A stretch of DNA of 64,000 nucleotides, taken from NCBI RefSeq assembly GCF_000376445.1, contig NZ_AQXI01000005.1, forward strand, positions 51,375 to 115,374, read 5' to 3'. Origin of the DNA: Haladaptatus paucihalophilus DX253. Its GTDB lineage: Archaea > Halobacteriota > Halobacteria > Halobacteriales > Haladaptataceae. Position numbers and translations under genes: made by a program. Under the pieces are notes generated by a model, which was not told the origin of the DNA, did no database searches, and saw only the letters and a program-made list of their open reading frames with translations. Positions 8,291 through 16,341 of the stretch are shown here, one piece after another (the first letter of the stretch is position 1; every line of letters begins with the position of its first letter).

Positions 8291-8299
8291 GTTATACAA
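8291..8299 (-). promoter_or_regulatory. TATA box of the crcB operon
   Basis: TTGTATAAC on the minus strand, about 26 nt upstream of the aptamer's first base, so transcription would begin at or just before the riboswitch. Confidence 0.6.
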
Positions 8300-8442
8300 C
8301 CTCCAAAATTGTTTACAGATAGATAAGGAAGGAATTTATATATTATACTGTAATCTTCAATTTCTATGATGGTGAATTTCGAAGCGTCTCGAGTCACTTG
8401 CTCTCTAGCAGATCACTAGGTGACGTACATGGGTTAGTACGA

Positions 8443-9168
8443 CTAATCCTCGACAGACTCTCCGATATACCCCCGAGCAAGCTTCGCTTCGGCTTGTCGA
8501 AGTCGATACGAGAGCGTCGAGCGGGGCATGTCCAGCTGGTCGGCGAGGTCGTCAAGTTTGATCTGCCGGGGTGTTTCGTAGTATCCGTTCTCGATTGCTA
8601 CTTTCAGTGCTGCCCGTTGTGAGGTAGGGAGCGACACCGCTGCAAGTGTATCCTGTTGCCAGCCCTCCGCGTCACGAAGATGGCCCATTCGGAACGTGAG
8701 ACTTGACCGCAGTGCCGCCCCGAGTGAGTCGTAAAGCATTCCAACCTTCTCGTCAGACCGCATTAGAATGCGCCAGTCGTGTCGATCTTCCTGGCGGTGG
8801 GTTTCAAAAATTAGGCCTGATGGCAAATATCGCCCTGCGAGGGTGTGGACTGATTCACAGCCACTAATGCCCTCGAGGTACGTGTACAATACCCGTTCGT
8901 TGTTCGTTCGTTTGAGTACATCGTGATGACGTGTTGCCGTACAATCTATTTCAGTTATCGATTCACCACAGATCGTATCGTCGAATCGGAGTTCTTCGAT
9001 ACGGTTCAGTGCCGCTGTCGGTCCGGTAATGCGTTCAATACGCCAAAATTGGTCTTCGGTGACACAACTATCGAGCGAGTGAGCGGTCATCTCCGGGTTT
9101 TCGATGAACACCTCCATCACAGGGTCGGCAGTTGCGTCGTACTCGATGCCGAACGTGAATTCGCGCAT
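8443..9168 (-). CDS. Bacterio-opsin-activator-type HTH_10 regulator
   Basis: About 241 residues. The C-terminal 60 residues are the HTH_10 domain: LPTSQRAALKVAIENGYYET, then DDLADQLDMPRSTLSYRLRQAEAKL, as in Bat-like haloarchaeal activators. The N-terminal part is the usual uncharacterised sensor region starting MREFTFGIEYDATADPVMEV. This start is preferred over the open frame to 9321 because GGAGGGGG lies a few bases upstream of its ATG. It is divergent from the broken tfb and upstream of (but separate from) the crcB operon. Target genes unknown. Confidence 0.85.
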   Translation of the reverse strand: MREFTFGIEYDATADPVMEVFIENPEMTAHSLDSCVTEDQFWRIERITGPTAALNRIEELRFDDTICGESITEIDCTATRHHDVLKRTNNERVLYTYLEGISGCESVHTLAGRYLPSGLIFETHRQEDRHDWRILMRSDEKVGMLYDSLGAALRSSLTFRMGHLRDAEGWQQDTLAAVSLPTSQRAALKVAIENGYYETPRQIKLDDLADQLDMPRSTLSYRLRQAEAKLARGYIGESVED

Positions 9169-9357
9169 TATCCCCCTCCTCGAATCGTAGCCAGCGAGAA
9201 GTTTTGTCCTTTCGAGTTCCACTGAAGATACCTCTTCATGGATAGTCGATGGGATTGTGATCTCAGGTCCGGCATGCTCCAAACTAAGAAGTTCAACATA
9301 AAAAGTGTTGTCGTACGCCAAACACAGATCTACAGTTGCTCAACCTAATTGTACTGT

Positions 9358-10311
9358 ATGCATGGGCAGTCGAATGTGGCCGTCCAACTCACCCACAATT
9401 CAGAGACGGAAACTACAGGTGAGTCAACGTGTCCTGAATGTGGTGCCTTGCTCCGGCAGGATGAGGAACACGGTGAAACGGCGTGCTCCGAATGTGGGCT
9501 CGTCGTCCAAGAGGACGAACTCGATCACGGGCCGGAGTGGCGAGCATTCGACGCCGCCGAAAAAAAGAATCGTTCACGGGTCGGGGCGCCGACAACAAAG
9601 TTGTTACATGACGATGGATTGAGCACGGTGATCGATTGGCAAGACACCGATGCAAACGGCAACGCGCTTTCCTCAAAGAAGCGCCAACAGATGCAACGGT
9701 TGCGGACATGGGACGAGCGATTCCGCTCGAAGGATTCCCAAGAACGAAATCTCAAACAAGCACTCGGGGAGATCGACCGGATGGCGAGTGCACTTGGTCT
9801 CCCGAAAGCCATTAGAGAAACAGCAAGTGTTATTTATCGACAGGCTCTCGACGCTGACCTCCTTCGGGGTCGATCGATCGAGGGCGTTGCAAGTGCTAGT
9901 CTCTATGCCGGTGCGCGACAGATGGGAACTCCTCGAAGTCTTCAGGAGGTGGCGACCGTGTCTCGGGTAGAAAAACTCCGTATCCAACGCGCCTAACGCT
10001 ATATCGCTCAGGAACTCAGTCTCGGAGTTGAACTGGCCGATCCTCATAGCTATATCACCCGGTTCGTCTCTAATCTTGACGTCACACATGAGGTCGAGCA
10101 GATCGGACACGAACTCCTCGATGCAGGGCAGGCTCAGAACGTCCACAGCGGAAAAAGTCCGGTGGGACTCGCTGCGGCGTCGGTCTACGCTGCTTCCCGG
10201 CTCGCAAACCAACGGGTCACCCAAGAGAACGTAGCGGCTGCGACAGATGTGAGTATGGTGACGATCCGGAATCGGTATCAGGAGTTGCTCACGGCCTATG
10301 AGAATAGGTGA
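9358..10311 (+). pseudogene. tfb: Transcription factor B (TFB), interrupted by in-frame TAA
   Basis: The zinc ribbon CPECG...CSECGL (about residues 25-45), the B-finger/linker region EWRAF..., and the first cyclin repeat run to the stop TAA at 9994-9996; the same frame continues RYIAQELSLGVELADPHSYI and the second cyclin repeat with VHSGKSPVGLAAASVYAASR and VSMVTIRNRYQEL to TGA at 10311. TFBs normally have Tyr at the stop position (…RAYRYI…), so a single TAC/TAT-to-TAA change accounts for it. The truncated 5' product would hold the ribbon and only one cyclin fold and should not bind TBP-DNA normally. Haloarchaea carry many tfb paralogues, so loss is tolerable. Confidence 0.88.
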
Positions 10312-10323
10312 GTGCTGGAGTCT

Positions 10324-10593
10324 CTACCCCTCTGGCATTTCTTGCAGCTCCTTTGCTCGCTGAATACCTTCATTGGCCACACCTTCGATCGAACGGTCGT
10401 TGTGCTTTGCAAGAATCTGAATGAGGTGGGCTAAAAATAGGCCATAGTCGGCGCTACTTGATTCTCGACAGCCGCTCAACATCACTGGACCATCTTCCAT
10501 TGCGGTGAATAGCTGAAAATACTCGACTTCCTCGCTATCAAGGAGAATCATTGCTCCCTCCCGCTGTCGTTCGAAGTCTGATGGTTCGTTCAT
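10324..10593 (-). CDS. Small acidic protein, unknown function
   Basis: 89 residues, no membrane helix. A hydrophobic core ADYGLFLAHLIQILAKHN is followed by a helical, charged tail. Convergent with the broken tfb, 12 nt from its end. Codon use looks haloarchaeal and the frame is free of overlap. Family not recognised. Confidence 0.55.
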   Translation of the reverse strand: MNEPSDFERQREGAMILLDSEEVEYFQLFTAMEDGPVMLSGCRESSSADYGLFLAHLIQILAKHNDRSIEGVANEGIQRAKELQEMPEG

Positions 10594-10670
10594 TATGTAT
10601 CTGCCTTAGTTCGCAGTAGGCTAGAGTTTAGCCAGTGGATCTCGGGAAGGGAGAAGCCCGTTAGCCCGAG

Positions 10671-11501
10671 TTAGTCGCCCTTCTGTGCCTGGCCCATCCG
10701 TCGGAGGAACTCTACGAGGGTCCCAAACCCTCGCTGGACATCATTGTCTCGAAGAGCGTTGAGTAATCCCCAGACGCTTGTTCGTTCCGTTGTTCGGTCA
10801 TCCGTGAATGCACTCAGTCCAGCGTCGACCGAATTGATGAGGTTGGGGTCGCCGAGTCGTTCGGTCAGCGAGAGCATATTCCCGAGGTTCTGCCCCATCT
10901 CGTACGGTTCGAGTTCCCGATCGCCACGGGCATCCGAGAAGCCCGCTGCAACCATTCGGAGTTGTTCGAAGGAACTCCGTGAGTCAGCGGCAGCAGCCTT
11001 CAACTCGGGCGTCAGATCGGTCACTAACCCCTCGGTTGCCTCCAAGATGTCAAGGAGTTCGATGAATGTGTCTGTGTTCTCACCGAGTTTCTGGAGCAGG
11101 ACGAGAGGTTCCTGCCCTTCGAACGCGACCCGGAGTTCTTCAAGCGGTTCGCGGGCATCAGTGGCGACGGTTTTGACCTCCGGCACGAGGTCGTCCGCGA
11201 GCGATTTCGTCGCATCCAATAGCTCAAGCAGTTCAGTGAGTGTCTCCGCGTTTTCTCCAACCGTCTGGAGAAGTACCAGCGTTTCCTCCCGTTCGAGCGC
11301 CAGTCGGAGTTGTTCGAGTGACTCACGCGATTCGGCGGTTGCAGTTTTGAGTTCCGGCGCGAGGTCGTCACCGAGTCGCTTTGTCGCTAGCAGGAGATCG
11401 AGGAGTTCAACGAACTCATCCGCGTTCGCTTCGACGCGCGTGACCAGTTCGTCCATTTCGGACTCTGATGGGGCTATCGTCCCCTCAACGTTGCTCGTCA
11501 T
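10671..11501 (-). CDS. DUF1641 helical protein with three internal repeats
   Basis: 276 residues. Three copies of a ~58-residue unit start near residues 31, 89 and 147 (V/T/I-ELL-D/E-L-L/D-ATK.L..DL.PE.K...), giving an all-helical, strongly acidic rod; the end (about 215-276) matches the DUF1641 domain. DUF1641 proteins are habitually encoded next to sulfide:quinone oxidoreductase, and here the gene starts 4 nt after the SQR stop, so it is a likely partner or membrane-docking factor of SQR. Mechanism unknown. Confidence 0.82.
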   Translation of the reverse strand: MTSNVEGTIAPSESEMDELVTRVEANADEFVELLDLLLATKRLGDDLAPELKTATAESRESLEQLRLALEREETLVLLQTVGENAETLTELLELLDATKSLADDLVPEVKTVATDAREPLEELRVAFEGQEPLVLLQKLGENTDTFIELLDILEATEGLVTDLTPELKAAAADSRSSFEQLRMVAAGFSDARGDRELEPYEMGQNLGNMLSLTERLGDPNLINSVDAGLSAFTDDRTTERTSVWGLLNALRDNDVQRGFGTLVEFLRRMGQAQKGD

Positions 11502-11505
11502 CAGT

Positions 11506-12732
11506 TTACACCGGGGCAGGGTCGTACCCCTTCATCCACATGTTCCAGTAGGTCGCGGGCAATACGTTGACGTCGAGAACCCAGTTGGCGCGGCTCTCGA
11601 CGGGAGCAGAGAGCGCGTCCTCGTAGTCGAACTCCGCGATAACCGCTTTCCCCTTCTGAGTGAGGAGCGGACAGGCCGCGTACCCGTCGTAGTGGCCGCG
11701 CATGGGCTCACCCTCCATGTGTGCGATGAGATTCTTGGCGACGACAGGTGCTTGTTTGCGCGCTGCTGACGCCGTCCGGGATTTGGGAGCGCTGTCACAG
11801 TCTCCAAGCGCGAACACGTTGTCGTACTCGGTGTGCTGGAGCGTATGTTGGTCGACCGTGACGTACTGCGGTGGTCGCTGTGGGTCACCGGAGTAGATCC
11901 CCTCCTGCTTGTCGAACGTAACGGGGTCACCACCCTCGGTCAGTGGTGAGTTCTCCGCGATTGAGTCAGCCCCATACTGCGGCGAAACCGGCGCATACAT
12001 GTCGTACTCGATTTCGTCACCGTCCGTCGAGCGGACGACCCGGTTCTCGTGGTCGACTTCCGCGACGGAGAAGTTCGGGACGAACTCAATGTCGCGGTCG
12101 GCCCAGATCTCCTCCATCTTGCTTTTGTACGGTTCCACGCCGAAGACCGCCTCTCCGGGCTTGGTCATAATGACCCGTGAATCCTCCCGAATACCCGTAC
12201 GGGACATGTAGTCTTCCATCAGCATCGACATCTTCAGCGGTGCGCCCGCGCACTTAATCGGCGTATCGGGAACGGTCACGAGGAAGGTTCCGCCATCGAA
12301 CTCGTCGACGGCGTCACTCATGTCAGTCGCGGCGTCGTAGTGGTAGTACGGGAACACCTCGTCCGTTTCCTGCCATCCCTCGGTCATCCCTGGAACCGTC
12401 TCCGGTTCAAGTACGTGACCGGAAACCACGATGAGGTAGTCGTACTCAACGTTTTCGCCCGCACACTCGACGACCTGCTCGTCAGGATCGACGCCAGTCA
12501 CTTCGTCCTGGTGGAAGTCAATTCCCGGTTTCAAAAGGTCATCTACCGGCCGCATCTGTGCCTCCGGCATCATATAGTCGAACGGAAGGAGGTAGTACGA
12601 CGGCTGGTAGTAGTGCGTGTCGCTCTTATCGATGACTGTGATGTCGGCCTTGTCACGCTGGAGTTTTCGTCGAAGGATGTTGGCTGTCATCGCTCCTCCG
12701 GACCCAGCGCCAATGATGGCAATCCGTGTCAT
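11506..12732 (-). CDS. sqr: Sulfide:quinone oxidoreductase
   Basis: 408 residues. FAD-binding GAGSGGAMTANILRR at the N terminus, second dinucleotide motif near VFALGDCDSAP (about 307-317), and the two redox Cys conserved in SQR: Cys 161 (IKCAGAPLKM) and Cys 354 (YAACPLLTQKG). It oxidises sulfide to persulfide/sulfane sulfur and reduces membrane quinone. The C-terminal amphipathic segment NMWMKGYDPAP fits monotopic membrane attachment. It leads a two-gene operon with DUF1641 and has the palindrome TTGGCGAGCGCCAA 45 nt upstream of its ATG. Confidence 0.92.
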   Translation of the reverse strand: MTRIAIIGAGSGGAMTANILRRKLQRDKADITVIDKSDTHYYQPSYYLLPFDYMMPEAQMRPVDDLLKPGIDFHQDEVTGVDPDEQVVECAGENVEYDYLIVVSGHVLEPETVPGMTEGWQETDEVFPYYHYDAATDMSDAVDEFDGGTFLVTVPDTPIKCAGAPLKMSMLMEDYMSRTGIREDSRVIMTKPGEAVFGVEPYKSKMEEIWADRDIEFVPNFSVAEVDHENRVVRSTDGDEIEYDMYAPVSPQYGADSIAENSPLTEGGDPVTFDKQEGIYSGDPQRPPQYVTVDQHTLQHTEYDNVFALGDCDSAPKSRTASAARKQAPVVAKNLIAHMEGEPMRGHYDGYAACPLLTQKGKAVIAEFDYEDALSAPVESRANWVLDVNVLPATYWNMWMKGYDPAPV

Positions 12733-12777
12733 ATGCTGCTTTTTATCAAACTCGGTGCAAACGTGTTAGGGGTTCTC

Positions 12778-12791
12778 TTGGCGAGCGCCAA
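12778..12791. promoter_or_regulatory. Candidate sulfur-regulon operator, copy 1 (sqr)
   Basis: TTGGCGAGCGCCAA, 5-bp arms around GAGC, 45 nt before the sqr ATG. The identical 14-mer stands before two other sulfur genes. It falls where the TATA/BRE region would be for a short leader. Confidence 0.75.
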
Positions 12792-12803
12792 CTTTCAAGA
12801 TAA

Positions 12804-12819
12804 GCGGTAAGAGTACCGC
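12804..12819. terminator. Short hairpin after yeiH
   Basis: GCGGTA-AGAG-TACCGC between the yeiH stop and the sqr operator; possible 3' end of the yeiH transcript. No clear oligo-T tract. Confidence 0.3.
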
Positions 12820-12842
12820 CTTGAACTAGACTGCGATATCGG

Positions 12843-13841
12843 TCAGAAGAAGTAGAGCAGTGCTCCGAGAGTGAGGCTACTCACCAAGACTAAGCTGATC
12901 GAGACGACGACAACGGGAGTAATTCCCGACTCCCGGAGTTCACCGATATTGATACTGAGCCCTAACCCAGCGAAGGCGACGAGAAACAGCCAGTTGGACG
13001 CGTTGTCGAGAGTTTGAATTTGCGCCTCCGAGAAGATGCCTGCACTCCCGAGCAGCATGAGGACGACGAATCCAATAATGAATTTCGGGAAGCTATCCCA
13101 GAGGTAGTGCCATTTGTTCTCGACCGATGCAATCGTTGCGCCTCGTCGACTGTAGTACAGGGCATATCCGATCGCGACGACGCCGATGAGAGCGTTTCGC
13201 GTGAGTTTGACCAATACCGCCCACTCTCCCGCTGCTCGCGAGTACGCAAACCCAGCTGCCGTGACTGGACCAGTACTGAACATCGTCGTGCCGGCCCAAA
13301 TCCCGAAAACGACATCGGGAAGCCCAAGCATTCGTCCGACGAGTGGATAAACGACGAGCGTAGCTGCATCGAACAGTAGTACCGTCGCGGCGGCATACGC
13401 AATCTGCTGCTGGTCAGGTTTGATACTTCCTGCGACCGCAGCCACAGCCGACACACCACAGATACTCGAGCCAGCTGCGAGAAGCGATCCGATTTTCTCG
13501 GGGATGTCAAAGAGTTCTCGGGCCAGTATCTCGACTGTGAGGACCGTCACACAGACCGCGATCCCAACTACGAGAAGTACCTGCAGGCCGGCGTCAACGA
13601 CTTGCTGAAGCGCGACTGTGACCCCCATCAGGACGATTCCTGCTTCCAGCCAGAGACTATGTGTATCGACACCAGCCGCAGCCCAGTCGGGGACACCGAC
13701 CGTGTTGGCGACGAAAACACCTAATCCGATGACGACGATCAAATGACTCCCGAGTGGAACAACTGATGTGATGCCACGAGCGAGGAGTCCAAGCGCCAAT
13801 AAAACACTCAAACCTGGAAGGAGACGATGCAGTACTCCCAT
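12843..13841 (-). CDS. YeiH-family (UPF0324) putative sulfate/sulfite exporter
   Basis: About 332 residues, roughly ten membrane helices, with the family signatures GSSICGVSAVAAVAG (about 120-135) and IWAGTTMFSTGPVTAAGFAYS. Members are linked by context to sulfonate and sulfite release; transport of sulfur oxyanions is inferred. Start taken at MGVLHRLLPGL because a 58-aa gene ends 2 nt before it; the open frame to 13913 overlaps that gene. It shares the 14-bp palindrome with sqr and the dioxygenase through that leader gene. Confidence 0.82.
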   Translation of the reverse strand: MGVLHRLLPGLSVLLALGLLARGITSVVPLGSHLIVVIGLGVFVANTVGVPDWAAAGVDTHSLWLEAGIVLMGVTVALQQVVDAGLQVLLVVGIAVCVTVLTVEILARELFDIPEKIGSLLAAGSSICGVSAVAAVAGSIKPDQQQIAYAAATVLLFDAATLVVYPLVGRMLGLPDVVFGIWAGTTMFSTGPVTAAGFAYSRAAGEWAVLVKLTRNALIGVVAIGYALYYSRRGATIASVENKWHYLWDSFPKFIIGFVVLMLLGSAGIFSEAQIQTLDNASNWLFLVAFAGLGLSINIGELRESGITPVVVVSISLVLVSSLTLGALLYFF

Positions 13842-13843
13842 CG

Positions 13844-14020
13844 TCACCACGGAATGGGCAGCCCCAATCCGACCGCGAGAACGAGAACTGACGAGAGACA
13901 GATCGCCTGCCATCCACGGTCTAACGACGTCCAGTAGTGACGGAGGCTGCCGAGTGGTTTATCAGAACGCTGAGTCGATTCCTGAGGTTCTGCTTTCCGG
14001 TGTCCCTCGTTACTCATCAT
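13844..14020 (-). CDS. 58-aa single-helix membrane protein upstream of yeiH
   Basis: ATG at 14020, protein starts MMSNEGHRKAEPQE, has a hydrophilic N-terminal half and one membrane helix (about 38-55: AICLSSVLVLAVGLGLP), and stops at 13844, two bases before the yeiH ATG. The coupling to yeiH and the position of the shared operator 35 nt upstream of this ATG argue that it is a real gene. Possibly an accessory subunit of the exporter; unrecognised family. Below 60 residues, easily missed. Confidence 0.65.
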   Translation of the reverse strand: MMSNEGHRKAEPQESTQRSDKPLGSLRHYWTSLDRGWQAICLSSVLVLAVGLGLPIPW

Positions 14021-14055
14021 ATACTATGACCGTTGAAATTCGGATAAGAATTCGT

Positions 14056-14069
14056 TTGGCGAGCGCCAA
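14056..14069. promoter_or_regulatory. Candidate sulfur-regulon operator, copy 2 (yeiH operon)
   Basis: Exact TTGGCGAGCGCCAA, 35 nt upstream of the 58-aa gene that leads the yeiH operon. Confidence 0.75.
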
Positions 14070-14267
14070 CTGTTATACTACTCAATCTCTGAGCTACTCG
14101 TCACTAGAACGTTAAGTCGGGCAATCATCGTTTTCTCACGGAAGACACCCGTATTAATGAGCACCGGAATACTAGCATCATTGAACAAACCAAGTTAACT
14201 GACTGCATCTGCTTCCAAGACGATGTTCGCCAATTCTATTGAGTCAGAAACCTAATGGCAGGATACT

Positions 14268-14681
14268 GTGGCTTCAACTTACTACACCGCTCTCAAGGGA
14301 ATTGCTTTCAGTATTGGCGCGTTCCTCCTCTTTGGGATCGTGACCGGACTAATACCGAACCCCTTCTATGTACGGATGGTTCCGCGTACGCCAGCAGACT
14401 ACCTGTTTCTCACCACTACCTCATTATTTGTGGGTGCATTTATAATCCAACGAGAGATGGCTGATGAACCGATCGGAGGACGTACGGCAACAGGAGGTGT
14501 CATTGGCGGGTTCTTAGCATTCGGATGCCCAATTTGTAACGCTGTGTTACTTACACTCTTCAGTTCGTCGGCTCTCATGACGTATTTCGATCCACTTCGA
14601 CCTGTACTAGGCGTGGTATCCATTCCCCTATTCGCTGCCCTCCTGTACCACCAACATCAACGGAATTGTCCGACCTGTTGA
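14268..14681 (+). CDS. Membrane protein with CPIC and CPTC motifs
   Basis: 137 residues, GTG start, about four helices. A Cys pair in FGCPICNAVLL (about 85) lies at the start of helix 3 and a second pair CPTC is the C terminus. This arrangement suggests a membrane thiol-redox or soft-metal-handling protein, which would suit a neighbourhood of CcdA and DsbA homologues. Family not recognised, so the function is open. It stands alone, divergent from the yeiH operon by about 200 nt. Confidence 0.6.
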   Translation: MASTYYTALKGIAFSIGAFLLFGIVTGLIPNPFYVRMVPRTPADYLFLTTTSLFVGAFIIQREMADEPIGGRTATGGVIGGFLAFGCPICNAVLLTLFSSSALMTYFDPLRPVLGVVSIPLFAALLYHQHQRNCPTC

Positions 14682-14735
14682 GTAGACTGAGTGCTCTAAA
14701 GATCGTCCTAAGAGACCCACCCCAAAATATAGACC

Positions 14736-14927
14736 TCATCGTTGTACCCCAAATCGCTGTAATACTCTGTCTACCGCTATTACAGTACTGCCAATAAAGA
14801 TCCATAGGGCCAGAACGGCAACAAGTAGTACTACCCAGTGTGGTACTGGTGTTGGCGCCATAGTGCCGTGTAATGGAGTGCTCCACACGAGAATGCTGAG
14901 AGACAGTAGGACGGGTGAATCAATCAT
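14736..14927 (-). CDS. Small membrane protein after DUF2243 gene
   Basis: 63 residues with a weak N-terminal and a strong C-terminal membrane helix (VVLLVAVLALWIFIGSTVIA). It begins 35 nt after the DUF2243 stop on the same strand, so probably co-transcribed. In other haloarchaea DUF2243 neighbours oxidase-assembly (CtaG-like) genes; this short protein might be a remnant or a small accessory. Confidence 0.45.
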   Translation of the reverse strand: MIDSPVLLSLSILVWSTPLHGTMAPTPVPHWVVLLVAVLALWIFIGSTVIAVDRVLQRFGVQR

Positions 14928-14962
14928 GGATTCTTCGGTTATTTCGAACTAGAGACGCCAAT

Positions 14963-15526
14963 TCAATCGAGCTCTTCCGCTCCCCTGGCTCGTTCTTGTA
15001 GTCCCGTTCTGTAGACGTAATACCCAGCGGCGATAAACAGAAGACTGACCACGAGCCAATGCGGGTTGTATTGGCCTCCAAACGATAGTGGTTGACCCCC
15101 CGGTCCTACAGGTTGATGCAGACCTAAGAGGGCATGGTCAACGACGGAGTCATACACGTCAAATACACCGAGGCCGATTATCGCAGCGCCAGCCAGTGGT
15201 CGCATGGCCAATGGAACATCAGTCCGCCGTTCGGACTGCCAGAGAAGCCCCGCCCCGACGCCCATGATAATCAGCATCCCAACAGAAAATAGACCGTCAG
15301 CGAGGATGTTTGTTTGGAGGCCATTTAGCGTGTTCATCGGGTACAGTCCTGAAACGAGATGATGCCACTGAAGGATATGGTGTAGCACGAGGACGTCAAT
15401 GAGTCCGCTAAATCCAAAACCAAACACCCCTGCTGCCAGAAGCGATCGTCGAGTTATCACGTTATGTGCGCGATTAGCTGCTGAAGTCGTTCGTCCACCC
15501 ATAGTCAAAGAGAGTTCGCGGGACAT
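14963..15526 (-). CDS. DUF2243 multi-helix membrane protein
   Basis: About 187 residues with four to five helices and the DUF2243 signature GFSGLIDVLVLHHILQWHHL (His-rich), plus VFDVYDSVVDHALLGLHQ. Conserved His pairs suggest metal or haem binding; members occur beside terminal-oxidase assembly genes. Start ambiguous: MSRELSLTMGG (15526) is used; MGGRTTS at 15502 is equally possible, while the frame to 15598 lacks support. Expected at the cell membrane. Confidence 0.75.
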   Translation of the reverse strand: MSRELSLTMGGRTTSAANRAHNVITRRSLLAAGVFGFGFSGLIDVLVLHHILQWHHLVSGLYPMNTLNGLQTNILADGLFSVGMLIIMGVGAGLLWQSERRTDVPLAMRPLAGAAIIGLGVFDVYDSVVDHALLGLHQPVGPGGQPLSFGGQYNPHWLVVSLLFIAAGYYVYRTGLQERARGAEELD

Positions 15527-15703
15527 TCGGAAAACTCTGGGGGCACCAACTAGAAATTGGATTTCTGAACATCGTAATTTGTGCCTCGCCAATATCATTT
15601 GAACCGAGCAGGAGATATATCGAAGGATGATACACGAATTAGTTGGCGATCAGAACACCGACTGGGTGACAGTTCCATCAATACCATTCGTGTACCACGG
15701 TAT

Positions 15704-16006
15704 ATGAGTACAGGCACGAATGACAACGACGACATTGTAAAGTTCAACATGAAGGTGCCAAATCGGCCTCTCGACGAACTCTATGAGCTGGCGGCGGAAT
15801 TGAATTACACTAACCGCTCAGGATTCATCCGTGATGTCTTGCAGGACATCACGGAGCCGATTTCGACATCCGGAGCACAGGAAGGCGTCTCTCAAGGATA
15901 TGTAGATGTGGAAGCGAGGCGGACGATGTCGATTACGGAAGCGAAGGATCGACACCACAGACGATCGCAAGGAGTGAGAACTGACGAGTGCACGACGTCG
16001 TTCTGA
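15704..16006 (+). CDS. Ribbon-helix-helix protein, probable antitoxin
   Basis: 100 residues starting MSTGTNDNDDIVKFNMKVP. The segment KFNMKVPNRPLDELYELAAE followed by LNYTNRSGFIRDVLQDI is a ribbon-helix-helix DNA-binding fold (about 13-55); the rest is a flexible tail. A decayed RelE-like toxin reading frame follows at once, so this was probably its antitoxin and autorepressor. The open frame further upstream (15581) contains no plausible start. Confidence 0.65.
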   Translation: MSTGTNDNDDIVKFNMKVPNRPLDELYELAAELNYTNRSGFIRDVLQDITEPISTSGAQEGVSQGYVDVEARRTMSITEAKDRHHRRSQGVRTDECTTSF

Positions 16007-16034
16007 CAGAAATATTCTCTTTAATCGTTAGTAT

Positions 16035-16330
16035 TTTAAAACAGAAGACTCAAAGATTGTTATTAACAAATTCAAAGACATTGGGGATGCTCTTAGATAC
16101 TTCCTCGATCGGTTGAAGAGCATCCTGGCTACAAGCTTCGCATTGGTGACTTCCGTGACCTGATCGACTGGAACAAGGACAACGAGATGATATACGACAT
16201 CAATGTTTTTGAGCGGAAGAAGGAGTACCGAGAGCTAGGGAAATACCGTGAAGTGTGGGGGAATTTTGGCGAGACGACGAGCAGCATACTCAGTGGGCCG
16301 AACGTCCCAGGTATGACTCCAAGATCGTAG
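16035..16330 (+). pseudogene. RelE/ParE-type toxin remnant
   Basis: Frame from 16121 to the TAG at 16330 encodes HPGYKLRIGDFRDLIDWNKD, then NEMIYDINVFERKKEYRELG and KYREVWG, the core and end of haloarchaeal RelE-like mRNA interferases. The preceding helix (…DALRYFLDRLK) is in another frame, ending about 16118, so one base has been lost before the His. There is a TAG at 16029-16031 and no start codon, so the N terminus is missing too. The toxin should be inactive while the upstream antitoxin is intact. Confidence 0.7.
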
Positions 16331-16341
16331 CTTGTCGCCTC

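Noticed and set aside
9349..10311. In-frame TAA in tfb and crcB as programmed recoding
   Set aside because: No known archaeal amino acid uses TAA; no common context around the two stops. Mutation or sequence error is simpler.
10744..11769. 341-aa plus-strand frame
   Set aside because: Ser/Arg-rich antisense of the DUF1641 and SQR genes, both of which have strong support.
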